64,000 nucleotides of DNA from positions 1-64,000 of the forward strand of contig CANQMQ010000006.1 in assembly GCA_947625025.1 (NCBI GenBank). The letters run 5' to 3'. This document shows, piece by piece, positions 16,534 through 24,588 of this stretch. A program made the position numbers and the translations under genes. Under the pieces are notes generated by a model that was not told the origin of the DNA, did no database searches, and worked only from the letters and a program-made list of their open reading frames with translations. Within the stretch, counting starts at the first letter, position 1, and the number at the start of each line of letters is the position of its first letter. The stretch comes from an uncultured Clostridia bacterium (GTDB taxonomy: Bacteria; Bacillota; Clostridia; Christensenellales; Borkfalkiaceae).

Positions 16534-18390
16534 TCAAAAACTTCTGCCGCCGCCCCCGCCGAAGCCGCCGCCTCCGAAGCCTCCCCCGAATCCGCCGCCG
16601 AAACTGCCTCCCCCGCCCGTATTGGCGGGGCGGGAGACCATGGCATGCGTAAGGGTGATGTTGAACCTATTGAAGATGGAATTCCAGATGAGGAAATCGA
16701 ATACGGCATCGCCCGTGGTGCGGAGATAGGCGGGCGGGGCCAAGTTGAGCCCCTTGAATTTCTCCGTCCACACCTCCGAGACGCCCAAGACCTGTGCATA
16801 GGGCAGGATGTCGTAGTAGAGGGCGGGGTTGTCCTCGAGCATGGCCTCAAGTTTTTCCTTTTCGGCAAGTTCGATGAAATCCCGAAAGCCGAGGATGTTC
16901 CCGAGCGCCTTGGCGTACTCCTCCGACCTTGCAAAGAACAGCCCCGAAAGGGTGCCTAAAGCCGATGCTCCCAACACGGAGAGGGCGACGGTGAGGGCGG
17001 AATACGCCGCACACGGGAACAGCCATGCGAATGCGGCTGGAATACAGCCGAGCAGGCATCCCCCGATCCGCAGGAGCAACGTCTTTCCCCTGCTCCATTT
17101 GAGGCTTCGCTGAGAGGCGACGCCCGAAAGGCATGCGGGCAAAAGGTACGCAATTGTGCAGGCAATGAAGGGCAGGATGTAAGAATACGAGAGCCCTACC
17201 GTAACGAGGGCATATGCAAATCCGAAGCCGCCCAAGAGCAGTACGGCAAGCACCCCGAAGAGCACGGCAAAGGCCGTGCTTCCCCCCTTGTAGAGCTTGT
17301 AGGGGGTGACGGATACCGCCCGCTTGACCGAATCCGCCGTCTGATAGAAGGAATAGTTGAGCTCGGAAGAGCTGACCTTCCCCTTCCTCCCACCGAAGAG
17401 GCCATCGTAAAAGAGCTTCTGCCATGCGGTGGCGTCCTCGGGGAGAGGCTTCTGCGTTGCGATGAGCACGGGGTCGTCCTCATTGGCCATGTCTATCGTA
17501 AGGAAGTCCTGTGAGGCAAACCAGAATATGAGGGCGCCGAGGTCCTCCGCATCCACCTTGTTATCGATGATCCGCCCCATGTAGAGCGGGTCCATGCCAT
17601 CGGGGGCGGAGAAGGTGACGGTGCGGGTGATGAGGGGCTGGCGGAAGAAGAGGAGCTTGACGGCGGTAAACAGCAAAAGCAGCCCCAAGGTGATGAGGGA
17701 TACCCACAGCGGCGTCAAATCCGCCCTGTGGGAGAGCGCACCCGCCTCAAATTGCAGGTCGAGGGTGATGCCGCTCCCGTATCCCAAACCGCCCGCGGTG
17801 ACGGTGAGCGTATCCCCATCGCGGGTGCAGACTGCCCCCATTTGGTTTGCGGCCGTGCCCGCCTTGCCCGAGTAGACTTTGTATCCATTCAGCCCTTTGG
17901 GAAGGGTGAGGCGGGCGGTGAATTCTTCGATACGGCACTGCCAATCGAAGCCGAGGATATCCATGGGCAGGTAGCCCTCTTCAAGGGCGGGCATCTCCAT
18001 CTCATAGCTTACGGTGTAGAGATACTCCCTGCCCACATCGAGATAGTCCCCCTCCATTCCGATGTACAGGGAGAGCACATCGGCAACGTCCGTCTCGATA
18101 TCCGCATGCACTTCTGCGCCATCCCGCTTTGCGGTAAGGCTTCGGTAACGCACCCCCTGCTCGATGGGGAAATCGCGAATGATGCCGCTTCTCGGCACAA
18201 AAAATTCCACCGAAAGATTTTCGGTGACTTGTGCCGTTCTATCTTCGGATACCGAAAACTCCGCCGTATACGAATGCACGACGAAGAGGCCGCTCTCCGC
18301 CCCGACTTTCACGGGGCGGGGCGGCAGCAGGAAGAGGAAGAGCAGGGCGCATAGCAGCGCCGCCGCCCCGATGCGAAGCGTCCGTTTCAT
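16534..18390 (-). CDS. DUF2207 domain membrane protein
   Basis: 618 residues. An N-terminal signal/anchor (about 5-25) is followed by an extracytoplasmic beta-rich domain (about 35-220) as in DUF2207 proteins, a membrane segment near 230-250, a cytoplasmic part, and a cluster of membrane helices around 375-490. The C-terminus is a Gly/Ser/Phe-rich tail (GGGFGGGFGGGGFGGG type), typical of this family. Its function is unknown; it is widely found next to LemA, as here (2-base gap). Confidence 0.85.
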   Translation of the reverse strand: MKRTLRIGAAALLCALLFLFLLPPRPVKVGAESGLFVVHSYTAEFSVSEDRTAQVTENLSVEFFVPRSGIIRDFPIEQGVRYRSLTAKRDGAEVHADIETDVADVLSLYIGMEGDYLDVGREYLYTVSYEMEMPALEEGYLPMDILGFDWQCRIEEFTARLTLPKGLNGYKVYSGKAGTAANQMGAVCTRDGDTLTVTAGGLGYGSGITLDLQFEAGALSHRADLTPLWVSLITLGLLLLFTAVKLLFFRQPLITRTVTFSAPDGMDPLYMGRIIDNKVDAEDLGALIFWFASQDFLTIDMANEDDPVLIATQKPLPEDATAWQKLFYDGLFGGRKGKVSSSELNYSFYQTADSVKRAVSVTPYKLYKGGSTAFAVLFGVLAVLLLGGFGFAYALVTVGLSYSYILPFIACTIAYLLPACLSGVASQRSLKWSRGKTLLLRIGGCLLGCIPAAFAWLFPCAAYSALTVALSVLGASALGTLSGLFFARSEEYAKALGNILGFRDFIELAEKEKLEAMLEDNPALYYDILPYAQVLGVSEVWTEKFKGLNLAPPAYLRTTGDAVFDFLIWNSIFNRFNITLTHAMVSRPANTGGGGSFGGGFGGGFGGGGFGGGGGRSF

Positions 18391-18392
18391 GC

Positions 18393-18986
18393 TTAAAACT
18401 CTACTTTGACGTTTTGGCGCTCCTCGGCGCTCTCCAATTCGAAGTACTTGCGCTTCTCGAGCTTCATGTTCCTTGCAACGATGTTGGAGGGGAAGCTCTC
18501 GATTTTGGTGTTGATGGCCTTGACGGCGCCGTTGTAATATTTCCGTGCAGAGGCGAGTTCCTCCTCCACCTTCTGAAGTTGGCGCTGCAGATCGATGAAG
18601 TTGGAATTCGCCTTGAGGTCGGGATAGGCCTCCCCCAATGCGAAGAGGGATTTGAGGGTGCCCGAGAGCGCATTCTCCGCCGCCATCTTGGCGTCTCCCG
18701 TCGCCGTCATGGCGAGGTTGCGGGCTGCTATCACCCTTTCCAACGTCTCACTCTCATGCTTTGCATACCCCTTCACGGTGGAGACGAGGTTGGGGATGAG
18801 GTCGTACCGCTTCTTGAGCTGGACATCGATGGTCGCCCACGCCTCCTCCACGCGGTTGCGCATGGCGACGAGGCCGTTGTAACACGAAATATACCAAATG
18901 ACGAGGGCGATCAAGAGGACAACGACGACTGCCGCGATTACGATGCCCACGATGGCACCCGTGGAAAGTAACAATAAATTTGCCAT
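18393..18986 (-). CDS. lemA: LemA family protein
   Basis: 197 residues. One N-terminal membrane segment (about 8-33, cytoplasm to outside) is followed by a long helical domain with the family sequence SCYNGLVAMRNRVEEAWATI, KKRYDLIPNLVSTVKGYA and an AYPDLKANSNFIDLQRQL segment. LemA proteins are surface-exposed helical-bundle proteins of unsettled role. The SD GGAG precedes ATG. It heads a probable lemA-DUF2207-glpK operon. Confidence 0.93.
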   Translation of the reverse strand: MANLLLLSTGAIVGIVIAAVVVVLLIALVIWYISCYNGLVAMRNRVEEAWATIDVQLKKRYDLIPNLVSTVKGYAKHESETLERVIAARNLAMTATGDAKMAAENALSGTLKSLFALGEAYPDLKANSNFIDLQRQLQKVEEELASARKYYNGAVKAINTKIESFPSNIVARNMKLEKRKYFELESAEERQNVKVEF

Positions 18987-19026
18987 AATTTTCTCCTTGT
19001 TCTATTTATACCCCGTGCGGGGGAAG

Positions 19027-19872
19027 TTAAATCATACTCAAAATGCTCTTATAGATCTTGTAGTCCCGCTCGAGGTAGGTATCGAAAATGACTTTGAGCT
19101 TGCTCTTCGGGTGGCGAAGTTTCCAATTCACGACGACGCCCGCGGCGATCTCCCCCGCCTCCCCGTTGGGGAAGTTAAAGACGCCCGTGGAGATACAGCA
19201 GAAGGCGATGGTGTTGAGGTGGAGCTCCTCGGCAAGGTCGAGGCAGGAAGTATAGCAGGAGCGGAGGGCGGAGCGCTCGGAAGGGGTCACTTCCCTTCCC
19301 ACCATCGGCCCTACCGTATGAAAGACATAGCGGGAAGGCAGGTTGTAGGCACGGGTCACCTTGACGTCCCCGCACTCCTCTTCATGCCCGATGGCGGAGA
19401 TGATGCGGGCGCAGTCCCCCCGAAGCTGCATGCCTGCGGCGCTGTGAATGACGTTGTCGATACAGTTGTGCCCCGCGATCATACACCCGAGCAGGGAACT
19501 GTTGGCGGCGTTTACGATGGCATCCGCATCGAGGCGGCAAATATCCCCCTGCCAGACGGCAATTCCGAGCTTTCCATAGGGCAGTTCTTCCGCCTTCACG
19601 ATGCCCCGCTCCAAGGTCTCCGTCCAAAAGAGCCTATCCTGCACCGAGAGGATATCGGGCGGGATGGGCAGGGGTGCGCGCACGTTCATCGCATTCCTGA
19701 CGACGGTGCGCTTCTTTTGGTACCCCGAACTGAAGGCGGCGATCATGCCCCGCTCCCGCATCAGGTAGTTGAGGAGGGCATCACACGCCTCCTCCTTCTC
19801 CCCCGCTTTGAGGGGCTCGGGGCGGGGATAGGGAGAAAGGTCGATGAAGTCTTTGTACTGTTCTATGCTCAC
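19027..19872 (-). CDS. Zinc-type macrodomain protein-ADP-ribose hydrolase
   Basis: 281 residues. The N-terminal helical part (about 1-85) precedes a macrodomain with LGIAVWQGDICRLDADAIVNAANSSLLG, the zinc-binding segment GCMIAGHNCIDNVIHSAAG (Cys, His, Cys ligands) and the GVFNFPNGEAGEIA ribose loop. This is the family linked to SirTM sirtuins in Gram-positives, which removes ADP-ribose from proteins. No SirTM, lipoylation or GcvH-like gene lies nearby. The start codon is GTG at 19872 with SD GGGGGA. It is transcribed divergently from the membrane gene at 20023. Confidence 0.9.
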   Translation of the reverse strand: MSIEQYKDFIDLSPYPRPEPLKAGEKEEACDALLNYLMRERGMIAAFSSGYQKKRTVVRNAMNVRAPLPIPPDILSVQDRLFWTETLERGIVKAEELPYGKLGIAVWQGDICRLDADAIVNAANSSLLGCMIAGHNCIDNVIHSAAGMQLRGDCARIISAIGHEEECGDVKVTRAYNLPSRYVFHTVGPMVGREVTPSERSALRSCYTSCLDLAEELHLNTIAFCCISTGVFNFPNGEAGEIAAGVVVNWKLRHPKSKLKVIFDTYLERDYKIYKSILSMI

Positions 19873-19898
19873 TGCGATGTCCCCCTTATTACAATTCT

Positions 19899-19927
19899 AT
19901 GATACCATGAATGTTTTTATTTTTCAA
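19899..19927 (-). promoter_or_regulatory. Promoter of the macrodomain gene
   Basis: On the minus strand TTGAAA (19922-19927), 17 bases, then TATCAT (19899-19904), preceded by TGG. Start near 19892, leader about 20 bases with a GGGGGA SD. Confidence 0.7.
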
Positions 19928-19987
19928 GACCTCCCCCCGAGAAAAATGATAAAATGCCGAAAAATTTTGCAAACTTTTCCAAAACTG

Positions 19988-20016
19988 TTGCAATCAAACA
20001 CCAAAACGATTATACT
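19988..20016 (+). promoter_or_regulatory. Promoter of the PH-like membrane gene
   Basis: TTGCAA (19988-19993), 17 bases, TATACT (20011-20016). The next gene's ATG begins at 20023, seven bases after the -10 box, so transcription would start at or next to the A of ATG. There is no SD between them. Confidence 0.7.
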
Positions 20017-20022
20017 TGAAGC

Positions 20023-20538
20023 ATGGAAAAGACCGTTGAAACCCGCCCGCCCGCAGCCTTCCGCTTTCGGTTCTCCCCCGTGATGCTCACGCTCTGCGTT
20101 CTCGGCATCGTGCTCTCCCTCGTGGGATTCGGGCTCACCACATGGCAATTTTTTGGCTTTGTGCAGAGCGGGGACATGACTTCCTTCTACGAATGGCTCA
20201 AATACATCCTCCTCTACCTCGCAAGCGGGGCCTTGGGGGTGCTCATCGTCGCCATGCTCATCCGCTCGCGGTACCTCATTACGGATACCAAGCTCATCCT
20301 GCAATTCGGGCTCATCAAGCAGAAGTATGAGCTCAAGAAGATCGTATCCGTCCACCTCTTCCGCGGAGCGAGGCGGCTTGCCGTGTACTTCGACGATTTC
20401 AAGACCGATTACGTCATTATCGTCGTCAAGGAAGAGCGCTTCGACGACTTTGTGCGCGAACTCACTGCCCGTAACCAAGATATCCTCTTCACCTTCTCCA
20501 CCCCCGAGGAGGAAGCGGAAGTCAAAAAGAAGAAGTAA
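20023..20538 (+). CDS. Membrane protein with bacterial PH-like domain
   Basis: 171 residues. Two membrane segments (about 17-42 and 62-82) are followed by a beta-rich domain of about 75 residues: YLITDTKLILQFGLIKQKYE then ELKKIVSVHLFRGARRLAVYF, which fits the bPH (YdbT/PH_2-like) fold. The C-terminus is Glu/Lys-rich. Function unknown. There is no SD before the ATG and the -10 box ends six bases upstream, so the mRNA is probably leaderless. The next gene begins 15 bases after its stop. Confidence 0.65.
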   Translation: MEKTVETRPPAAFRFRFSPVMLTLCVLGIVLSLVGFGLTTWQFFGFVQSGDMTSFYEWLKYILLYLASGALGVLIVAMLIRSRYLITDTKLILQFGLIKQKYELKKIVSVHLFRGARRLAVYFDDFKTDYVIIVVKEERFDDFVRELTARNQDILFTFSTPEEEAEVKKKK

Positions 20539-20553
20539 AAAATATAGAGGCCC

Positions 20554-21600
20554 ATGAAAATTTCACTCCGTAAAAATCCGCTCATTCGCAATTCTTTTAA
20601 GAATTTTGCGACCAACCTCCTCTTCATCTTCATTCCGATGGGGATCGTCTACCTCTTCTTCCTGTTTGCCATCTTCACCTTCGTCACCTCCTTTATGCAG
20701 ACGGCGAGCGGGACGGTTTCAGAGCTCGCCTCCCTCATTCAGCTCTCTTCGGCGGAATCCTCCGCCTCGGTGCGGGAATTCTTCTCCTACGTGCTCGCCG
20801 AGCTCGAGGGGCAGGGCGGCGTTCTCGGCATTTTGCGGTGCGTCTTTGATCCCCAATGGATACGGGATACCCTGCGCGGATTCTTCTCCGTGCTCAGTGA
20901 GAACAGTGCGGGCTTTGAAGAGCAGTTCGGGCAAATTGCGGATCGCTTCGTGGCCTCCGTAAAGACCGCCCTCGGCGTTGCCATCGGGCTATGTTCGCTC
21001 GGGCTCATCCTCGCCAACTACGCGACGGGCTACGCCGTGCGCAGAAAGACGGCCAAGCGGGATTTGAAGCGCTTCCTCCTCGCCCACGCCCTCGTCCCCC
21101 TCATGCAGTCCATCGTGCAAATCGGGTGCGTATTCCTGCTCACCGTCATTCGCCTCTACGGCATCCTGCTCTTTGCGGCCATCATCTTCCTGCTCAGCGG
21201 GCTCGCCCTCATCAACGCTTGGATCGTCTACAACGACGGAAAGCTCAAACTGAAGGACGTGTTGACCGCCGAAAATGTGCTCGCACAGATCGTGGTAAGC
21301 CTCATCGCCCTCGCCCTCAACGTGGTGATAGCGCTGCTTCTGATGCTGCTCAACCCCATCTTCGCCCTGCTCGTCACCCTGCCCGTGATGATCTACACCC
21401 TCAAAATTGCAGAGATCGGCGCGGATTCCTACGTCGCCGCCAAAGTGCAGGCCATAGAAAACGGCACGGAGCCCGCCCCCGCGGCCCCTTCAAAGGAGCC
21501 TGAAAAGCCTCTTGAAGGAAAGGCCGAAAGAAAACCCGTACAAAAAAAGGCTTCCCAAAAGAAGCCTTCCGTAAAGAGCAAAGAGAGCACGAAAAAGTAA
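20554..21600 (+). CDS. Hypothetical multi-pass membrane protein
   Basis: 348 residues. I do not recognise a family. One membrane segment lies near residues 20-48, then a soluble part of about 85 residues, then about five to six hydrophobic segments between residues 140 and 295. The last 50 residues are an alternating Lys/Glu/Pro/Ser tail (PSKEPEKPLEGKAERKPVQK type) that should be cytoplasmic. An SD AGAGG precedes ATG. It is co-transcribed with the PH-like gene and ends at a good terminator. Confidence 0.7.
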   Translation: MKISLRKNPLIRNSFKNFATNLLFIFIPMGIVYLFFLFAIFTFVTSFMQTASGTVSELASLIQLSSAESSASVREFFSYVLAELEGQGGVLGILRCVFDPQWIRDTLRGFFSVLSENSAGFEEQFGQIADRFVASVKTALGVAIGLCSLGLILANYATGYAVRRKTAKRDLKRFLLAHALVPLMQSIVQIGCVFLLTVIRLYGILLFAAIIFLLSGLALINAWIVYNDGKLKLKDVLTAENVLAQIVVSLIALALNVVIALLLMLLNPIFALLVTLPVMIYTLKIAEIGADSYVAAKVQAIENGTEPAPAAPSKEPEKPLEGKAERKPVQKKASQKKPSVKSKESTKK

Positions 21601-21615
21601 ATCGTAATGATAAAG

Positions 21616-21645
21616 ACAGCGGGGAAGATCCCCCGCTGTTTTTTC
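21616..21645. terminator. Terminator between converging genes
   Basis: A 9-bp stem ACAGCGGGG/CCCCGCTGT (21616-21624 with 21631-21639) with loop AAGATC is followed by TTTTTT on the plus strand. On the minus strand CTTTATCATT follows, so it may also end the SDR transcript. Confidence 0.85.
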
Positions 21646-22442
21646 TATTTTTGGGAGAAGAAATCCTTCTCGGTTTTTTGCCAACGCTTGGAAATAAAGC
21701 GGAGCTTTACGGACATGGGTGCCACGTCCGTTGCGAACTTGATGATTTTGTTCCAAAATCCCACCACCACTTTCCGCTTGTTTTTGCGCACGGCCTTAAG
21801 CGATGCCCTTGCAACTTCTTCGGGCTCCTTCTTGGAAATTTTTCCCCAAAAACCGTGGGAGGCGATGTTCTCCTTGATATCCTCCCGCGTGGGGATCCCC
21901 CCGGGGAGCACGCAGGTAACCCTCGCCCGCCCTTTGAGCTCCGTTCTTAAAGCCGCGCAGAAGTATTCGAGCGCCTTCTTGGTGGCGCTGTACAGGGCAA
22001 AGTAGGGCATCGGGGTGGAGGCGGACATACTTCCGATCGCAAGGATCTCGGTATCCCCGTCGAGGGGGGCACGGCGCAGGACGGCATTGATGAAGGAGAC
22101 CGCGCCCTCCAAATTCACCCTTGTCTGAAAGACGAGCTTGGCCTCATCGTACTTCTCGAATGCCATTTGGGTATCGACGCCCGCCACATACACGAGGCGG
22201 CGGAAGGTGAGATTTTCCTCCCCGCACCATGCAAAGAAGGCCGCGCGGCTCTCCTCGCTCGTCAGATCGCAGGCGTGGAAGAGCACGGGAATTTGATAGC
22301 GGGCAGAAACTTCCTCCGCAAGCCGATGAAGGCGCTCCTCGCTCCTTCCCGTGAGCACGAGGGGCTCTTTTTTTAATGCAAGTTCGTTTACGAAGGCGCC
22401 GCCCAGCCCGCCGCAGGCGCCCGTAATCAAAGTATACTCCAT
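21645..22442 (-). CDS. Short-chain dehydrogenase/reductase
   Basis: 265 residues, classical SDR. The cofactor loop is TGACGGLGGAF (TGxxxGxG), the NAG-like strand is VYVAGVD, and the catalytic Ser/Tyr/Lys are in IGSMSAST and YFALYSATKK. The C-terminal 50 residues are basic (RKNKRKVVVGF) and may form a membrane-associated extension, as in the 17-beta-HSD-like SDRs. Substrate unknown. SD AGGAG precedes ATG. It follows the thioesterase gene by 8 bases. Confidence 0.88.
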   Translation of the reverse strand: MEYTLITGACGGLGGAFVNELALKKEPLVLTGRSEERLHRLAEEVSARYQIPVLFHACDLTSEESRAAFFAWCGEENLTFRRLVYVAGVDTQMAFEKYDEAKLVFQTRVNLEGAVSFINAVLRRAPLDGDTEILAIGSMSASTPMPYFALYSATKKALEYFCAALRTELKGRARVTCVLPGGIPTREDIKENIASHGFWGKISKKEPEEVARASLKAVRKNKRKVVVGFWNKIIKFATDVAPMSVKLRFISKRWQKTEKDFFSQK

Positions 22443-22450
22443 ATTTACTC

Positions 22451-22957
22451 CTATGAAGGCAGGTCGATTTCGGTGACGCCGTCCTCGATGAGATACGCCA
22501 TCTCCTCGTGCTCATCGATGCCCGCCTCGATTTGCTGCGGGGTGAGTTTCAGGTACTTCACCGTCGCATTCGCAAGCACATGCAGGGAGGCGTCCATGAT
22601 CTCACACTCCGCCGTCAAAAATCCTCCCGTTTCGCGGACCACTCTCCCTCTTCCGATGAGGGGCTCGCCGTAGGGAACGGGCTTTCTGTATTTGGTTTCG
22701 AGGGAGAGCGTGACGCCGTAGGTAAACTCCCCTCCCTCCTTTGCCCACAGGGCGCGCATGCCCATTTCATCGAGCATGGCGGTAATCAGCCCCCCATGGA
22801 CCCGCCCGGGGTAACTCTGATGCTCGGGGCGGAAGGAGAAGAGGGAGGCAACGCTCCCGTCCTCCATCGAATAGAAGGGCGCGCGCACGCCATAGACGTT
22901 GTCTAACCCGCAAATGGCGCACATCTTGCTGTTCCGCTGTTTTCTTACGACTCTCAT
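22451..22957 (-). CDS. PaaI-like hotdog-fold thioesterase
   Basis: 168 residues. The hotdog signature SYPGRVHGGLITAMLDEMG (His-Gly-Gly on the active helix) and LSLETKYRKPVPYGEPLIG fit the PaaI/4HBT family of acyl-CoA thioesterases. The N-terminus has a short Cys-x2-Cys segment (KMCAICGLDN) often seen in this subgroup. The acyl substrate is unknown. SD GGAGG before ATG. Lies between the phosphatase-like gene and the SDR in one operon. Confidence 0.85.
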   Translation of the reverse strand: MRVVRKQRNSKMCAICGLDNVYGVRAPFYSMEDGSVASLFSFRPEHQSYPGRVHGGLITAMLDEMGMRALWAKEGGEFTYGVTLSLETKYRKPVPYGEPLIGRGRVVRETGGFLTAECEIMDASLHVLANATVKYLKLTPQQIEAGIDEHEEMAYLIEDGVTEIDLPS

Positions 22958-22969
22958 CGCATCTCCTCC

Positions 22970-24088
22970 CTATGCCTTTTCTATCAGGATGAGCGGCACT
23001 TCCATCTCTTCTTTGGTGAGCGACGTGTGGTGCCCCTTGAAATCGTGCGAACGCTCCCGCATACGCAGAACTTTATGGGTGGTCCCAACGGCGATATAAT
23101 CACCGAGGAGGGGGGCATGTCTGAGGTCTACCCCTCCAAAATAGTTTTCTTCAATCAATTTTTGGGTACGGAAGAGCTTGAAATCGGCCCCGTATTTCTC
23201 ACGGAAGAGGGCGCAGAATTCCCGCTTCTTGCCCCGCTTTACGCGGAAGGCGACTGCCCGCGATTCCAAATAGGGCGGCCACGCCAAGAGGGATAAAAGC
23301 TCCTCGTCCCGATACAGTTCGATGTTCTCATCGATATCCGTCTGCCCGTGGTCCGCCGTAACGATAAGAAGGGTATCGGAGAGCTCCCCGCAGAGGGTTT
23401 GGAGGGCACGGTCGATGCCCGTAAGCATGCTCTTCGCCTCCTCCGAAGTGACCCCGAAGCGGTGCATGGTGGAATCGGGCTCCGAACAGTAGGCGTAGAT
23501 GAACTGCTTGCCGTGAAGGCTGCATATTTGCGAAATATGCGAATATATCTCCTCGAGCGTATGCCATGTGTGCTGTTCCGCCCCGCCGTGCCGCCAATAT
23601 TCGGGCACCACCGTATGCAGGGCGTAATCCGAATTCGCCTCCGCGTAGTAGGGCTTCGTCGGGAGCTGCCGTTCCATGAAGCCGTGCTCGATGGGCTCCC
23701 CCGTATTCGCATCCTTCTCGGGGAAGATCTCGACGACTTTTTTGATGTTTTTGAAGTACAGCGTCCACCCGAACCAGCCGTGCTCCATCGGGTAGCGGTT
23801 GGTGAGGAAGGAGGTGGTCGCATTGGTCGTCGTCGAAGGGAATACCGAGGTGAGCGTCTGCACGACATGGCTCCGCAAAAAGGCATGCTCTTCGAGGTTG
23901 CACCGCATCGGATGCAGACCCATGCCGTCTAAAATGAGAAAGACGACGTTTTTATACCCATGCGCAAGCGCCTCTTTGAGGGCGGGGAGCACGGGTTTCT
24001 CATTGGGACAGCCCAAAAATTCGGCAAGCGTCGCCGAAACGTTGACGACGCTCCGCGTGAAATCGGGTTTTATCAAATTCCCCTTCAT
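22970..24088 (-). CDS. Alkaline-phosphatase-superfamily phosphodiesterase
   Basis: 372 residues. Related to nucleotide pyrophosphatase/phosphodiesterases: VVFLILDGMGLHP holds the first metal Asp, SVFPSTTTNATTSF holds the nucleophile Thr, DSTMHRFG and LIVTADHGQTDI hold the second set of metal ligands, and FKGHHTSL the last His. No signal peptide is seen, so it should be cytoplasmic. I take the ATG at 24088, which has SD AAGGGG six bases upstream; a longer frame to 24154 runs into the post-tRNA repeat. Its substrate is unknown. It begins an operon with the thioesterase and the SDR. Confidence 0.85.
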   Translation of the reverse strand: MKGNLIKPDFTRSVVNVSATLAEFLGCPNEKPVLPALKEALAHGYKNVVFLILDGMGLHPMRCNLEEHAFLRSHVVQTLTSVFPSTTTNATTSFLTNRYPMEHGWFGWTLYFKNIKKVVEIFPEKDANTGEPIEHGFMERQLPTKPYYAEANSDYALHTVVPEYWRHGGAEQHTWHTLEEIYSHISQICSLHGKQFIYAYCSEPDSTMHRFGVTSEEAKSMLTGIDRALQTLCGELSDTLLIVTADHGQTDIDENIELYRDEELLSLLAWPPYLESRAVAFRVKRGKKREFCALFREKYGADFKLFRTQKLIEENYFGGVDLRHAPLLGDYIAVGTTHKVLRMRERSHDFKGHHTSLTKEEMEVPLILIEKA

Positions 24089-24204
24089 CTTTTTCCCCTT
24101 GGTTACGGTTTCTTGTGTCATTTTCTGCTGTCTTGAAAACATCGGGGCCGCCACCCGGCAACCCCGTCTAAATGTCGTTTATTCCAACAGGGCTCCCAAC
24201 GCAG

Positions 24205-24327
24205 CCCCCACCAGGGCTCCCGAAAAAGATTTCGCAGAAAGCTTTTTCGGGAAAGAGGAGCCGCAGGCGTAAAAAGTCCGCTCTTGCCGAATGGCGAGAG
24301 CGGACAAAGTGCGCCTTGCGGCGACGA
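24205..24327 (-). repeat. Post-tRNA trailer element, copy B
   Basis: On the minus strand, directly after the CCA of tRNA-Ser: GTCGCCGCAAGGCGCA, then the variable hairpin, then TTTTTACGCCTGCGGCTCC and a second hairpin whose arms CCCGAAAAAG/CTTTTTCGGG are perfect here. It matches copy A (1961-2074) nearly base for base outside the first stem. Confidence 0.75.
24271..24305 (-). terminator. Terminator hairpin of tRNA-Ser
   Basis: A 13-bp stem (24276-24288 with 24293-24305, one G-U) with loop GAAT, followed on the minus strand by TTTTTACG. It is the variable hairpin of post-tRNA element copy B. Confidence 0.8.
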
Positions 24328-24417
24328 TGGCGCAGGGAAAGGGATTTGAACCCTTGTATACATTCCTGCATAACACGATTTCGAATCGTGCGCGTTCAGC
24401 CGCTCCGCCATCCCTGC
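24328..24417 (-). tRNA. tRNA-Ser (anticodon CGA)
   Basis: Class II tRNA on the minus strand with a long variable arm. The anticodon stem CACGA/TCGTG closes the loop TTCGAAA, giving CGA (reads TCG). The discriminator is G and CCA is encoded at 24328-24330. Confidence 0.96.
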
Positions 24418-24426
24418 AACGGTATT

Positions 24427-24455
24427 ATTTTACCCGATTTTGCGCTGAAAAGCAA
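24427..24455 (-). promoter_or_regulatory. Promoter of tRNA-Ser
   Basis: On the minus strand TTGCTT (24450-24455), 17 bases, TAAAAT (24427-24432). The start would fall near the mature 5' end of the tRNA. The rest of the gap up to the LysR gene at 24589 has no visible gene. Confidence 0.7.
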
Positions 24456-24588
24456 GTGTTTTAGAGGTGTTTTTCCCGATTTTTCTACAAACGACGGGAA
24501 ATCATAAGAAATGGTTTTATATGGGTACCAAATTTGTACCAAACTTTTCCGTTTCCGTAAACCGTTGATCCTACCCCCATTCCCTCTT

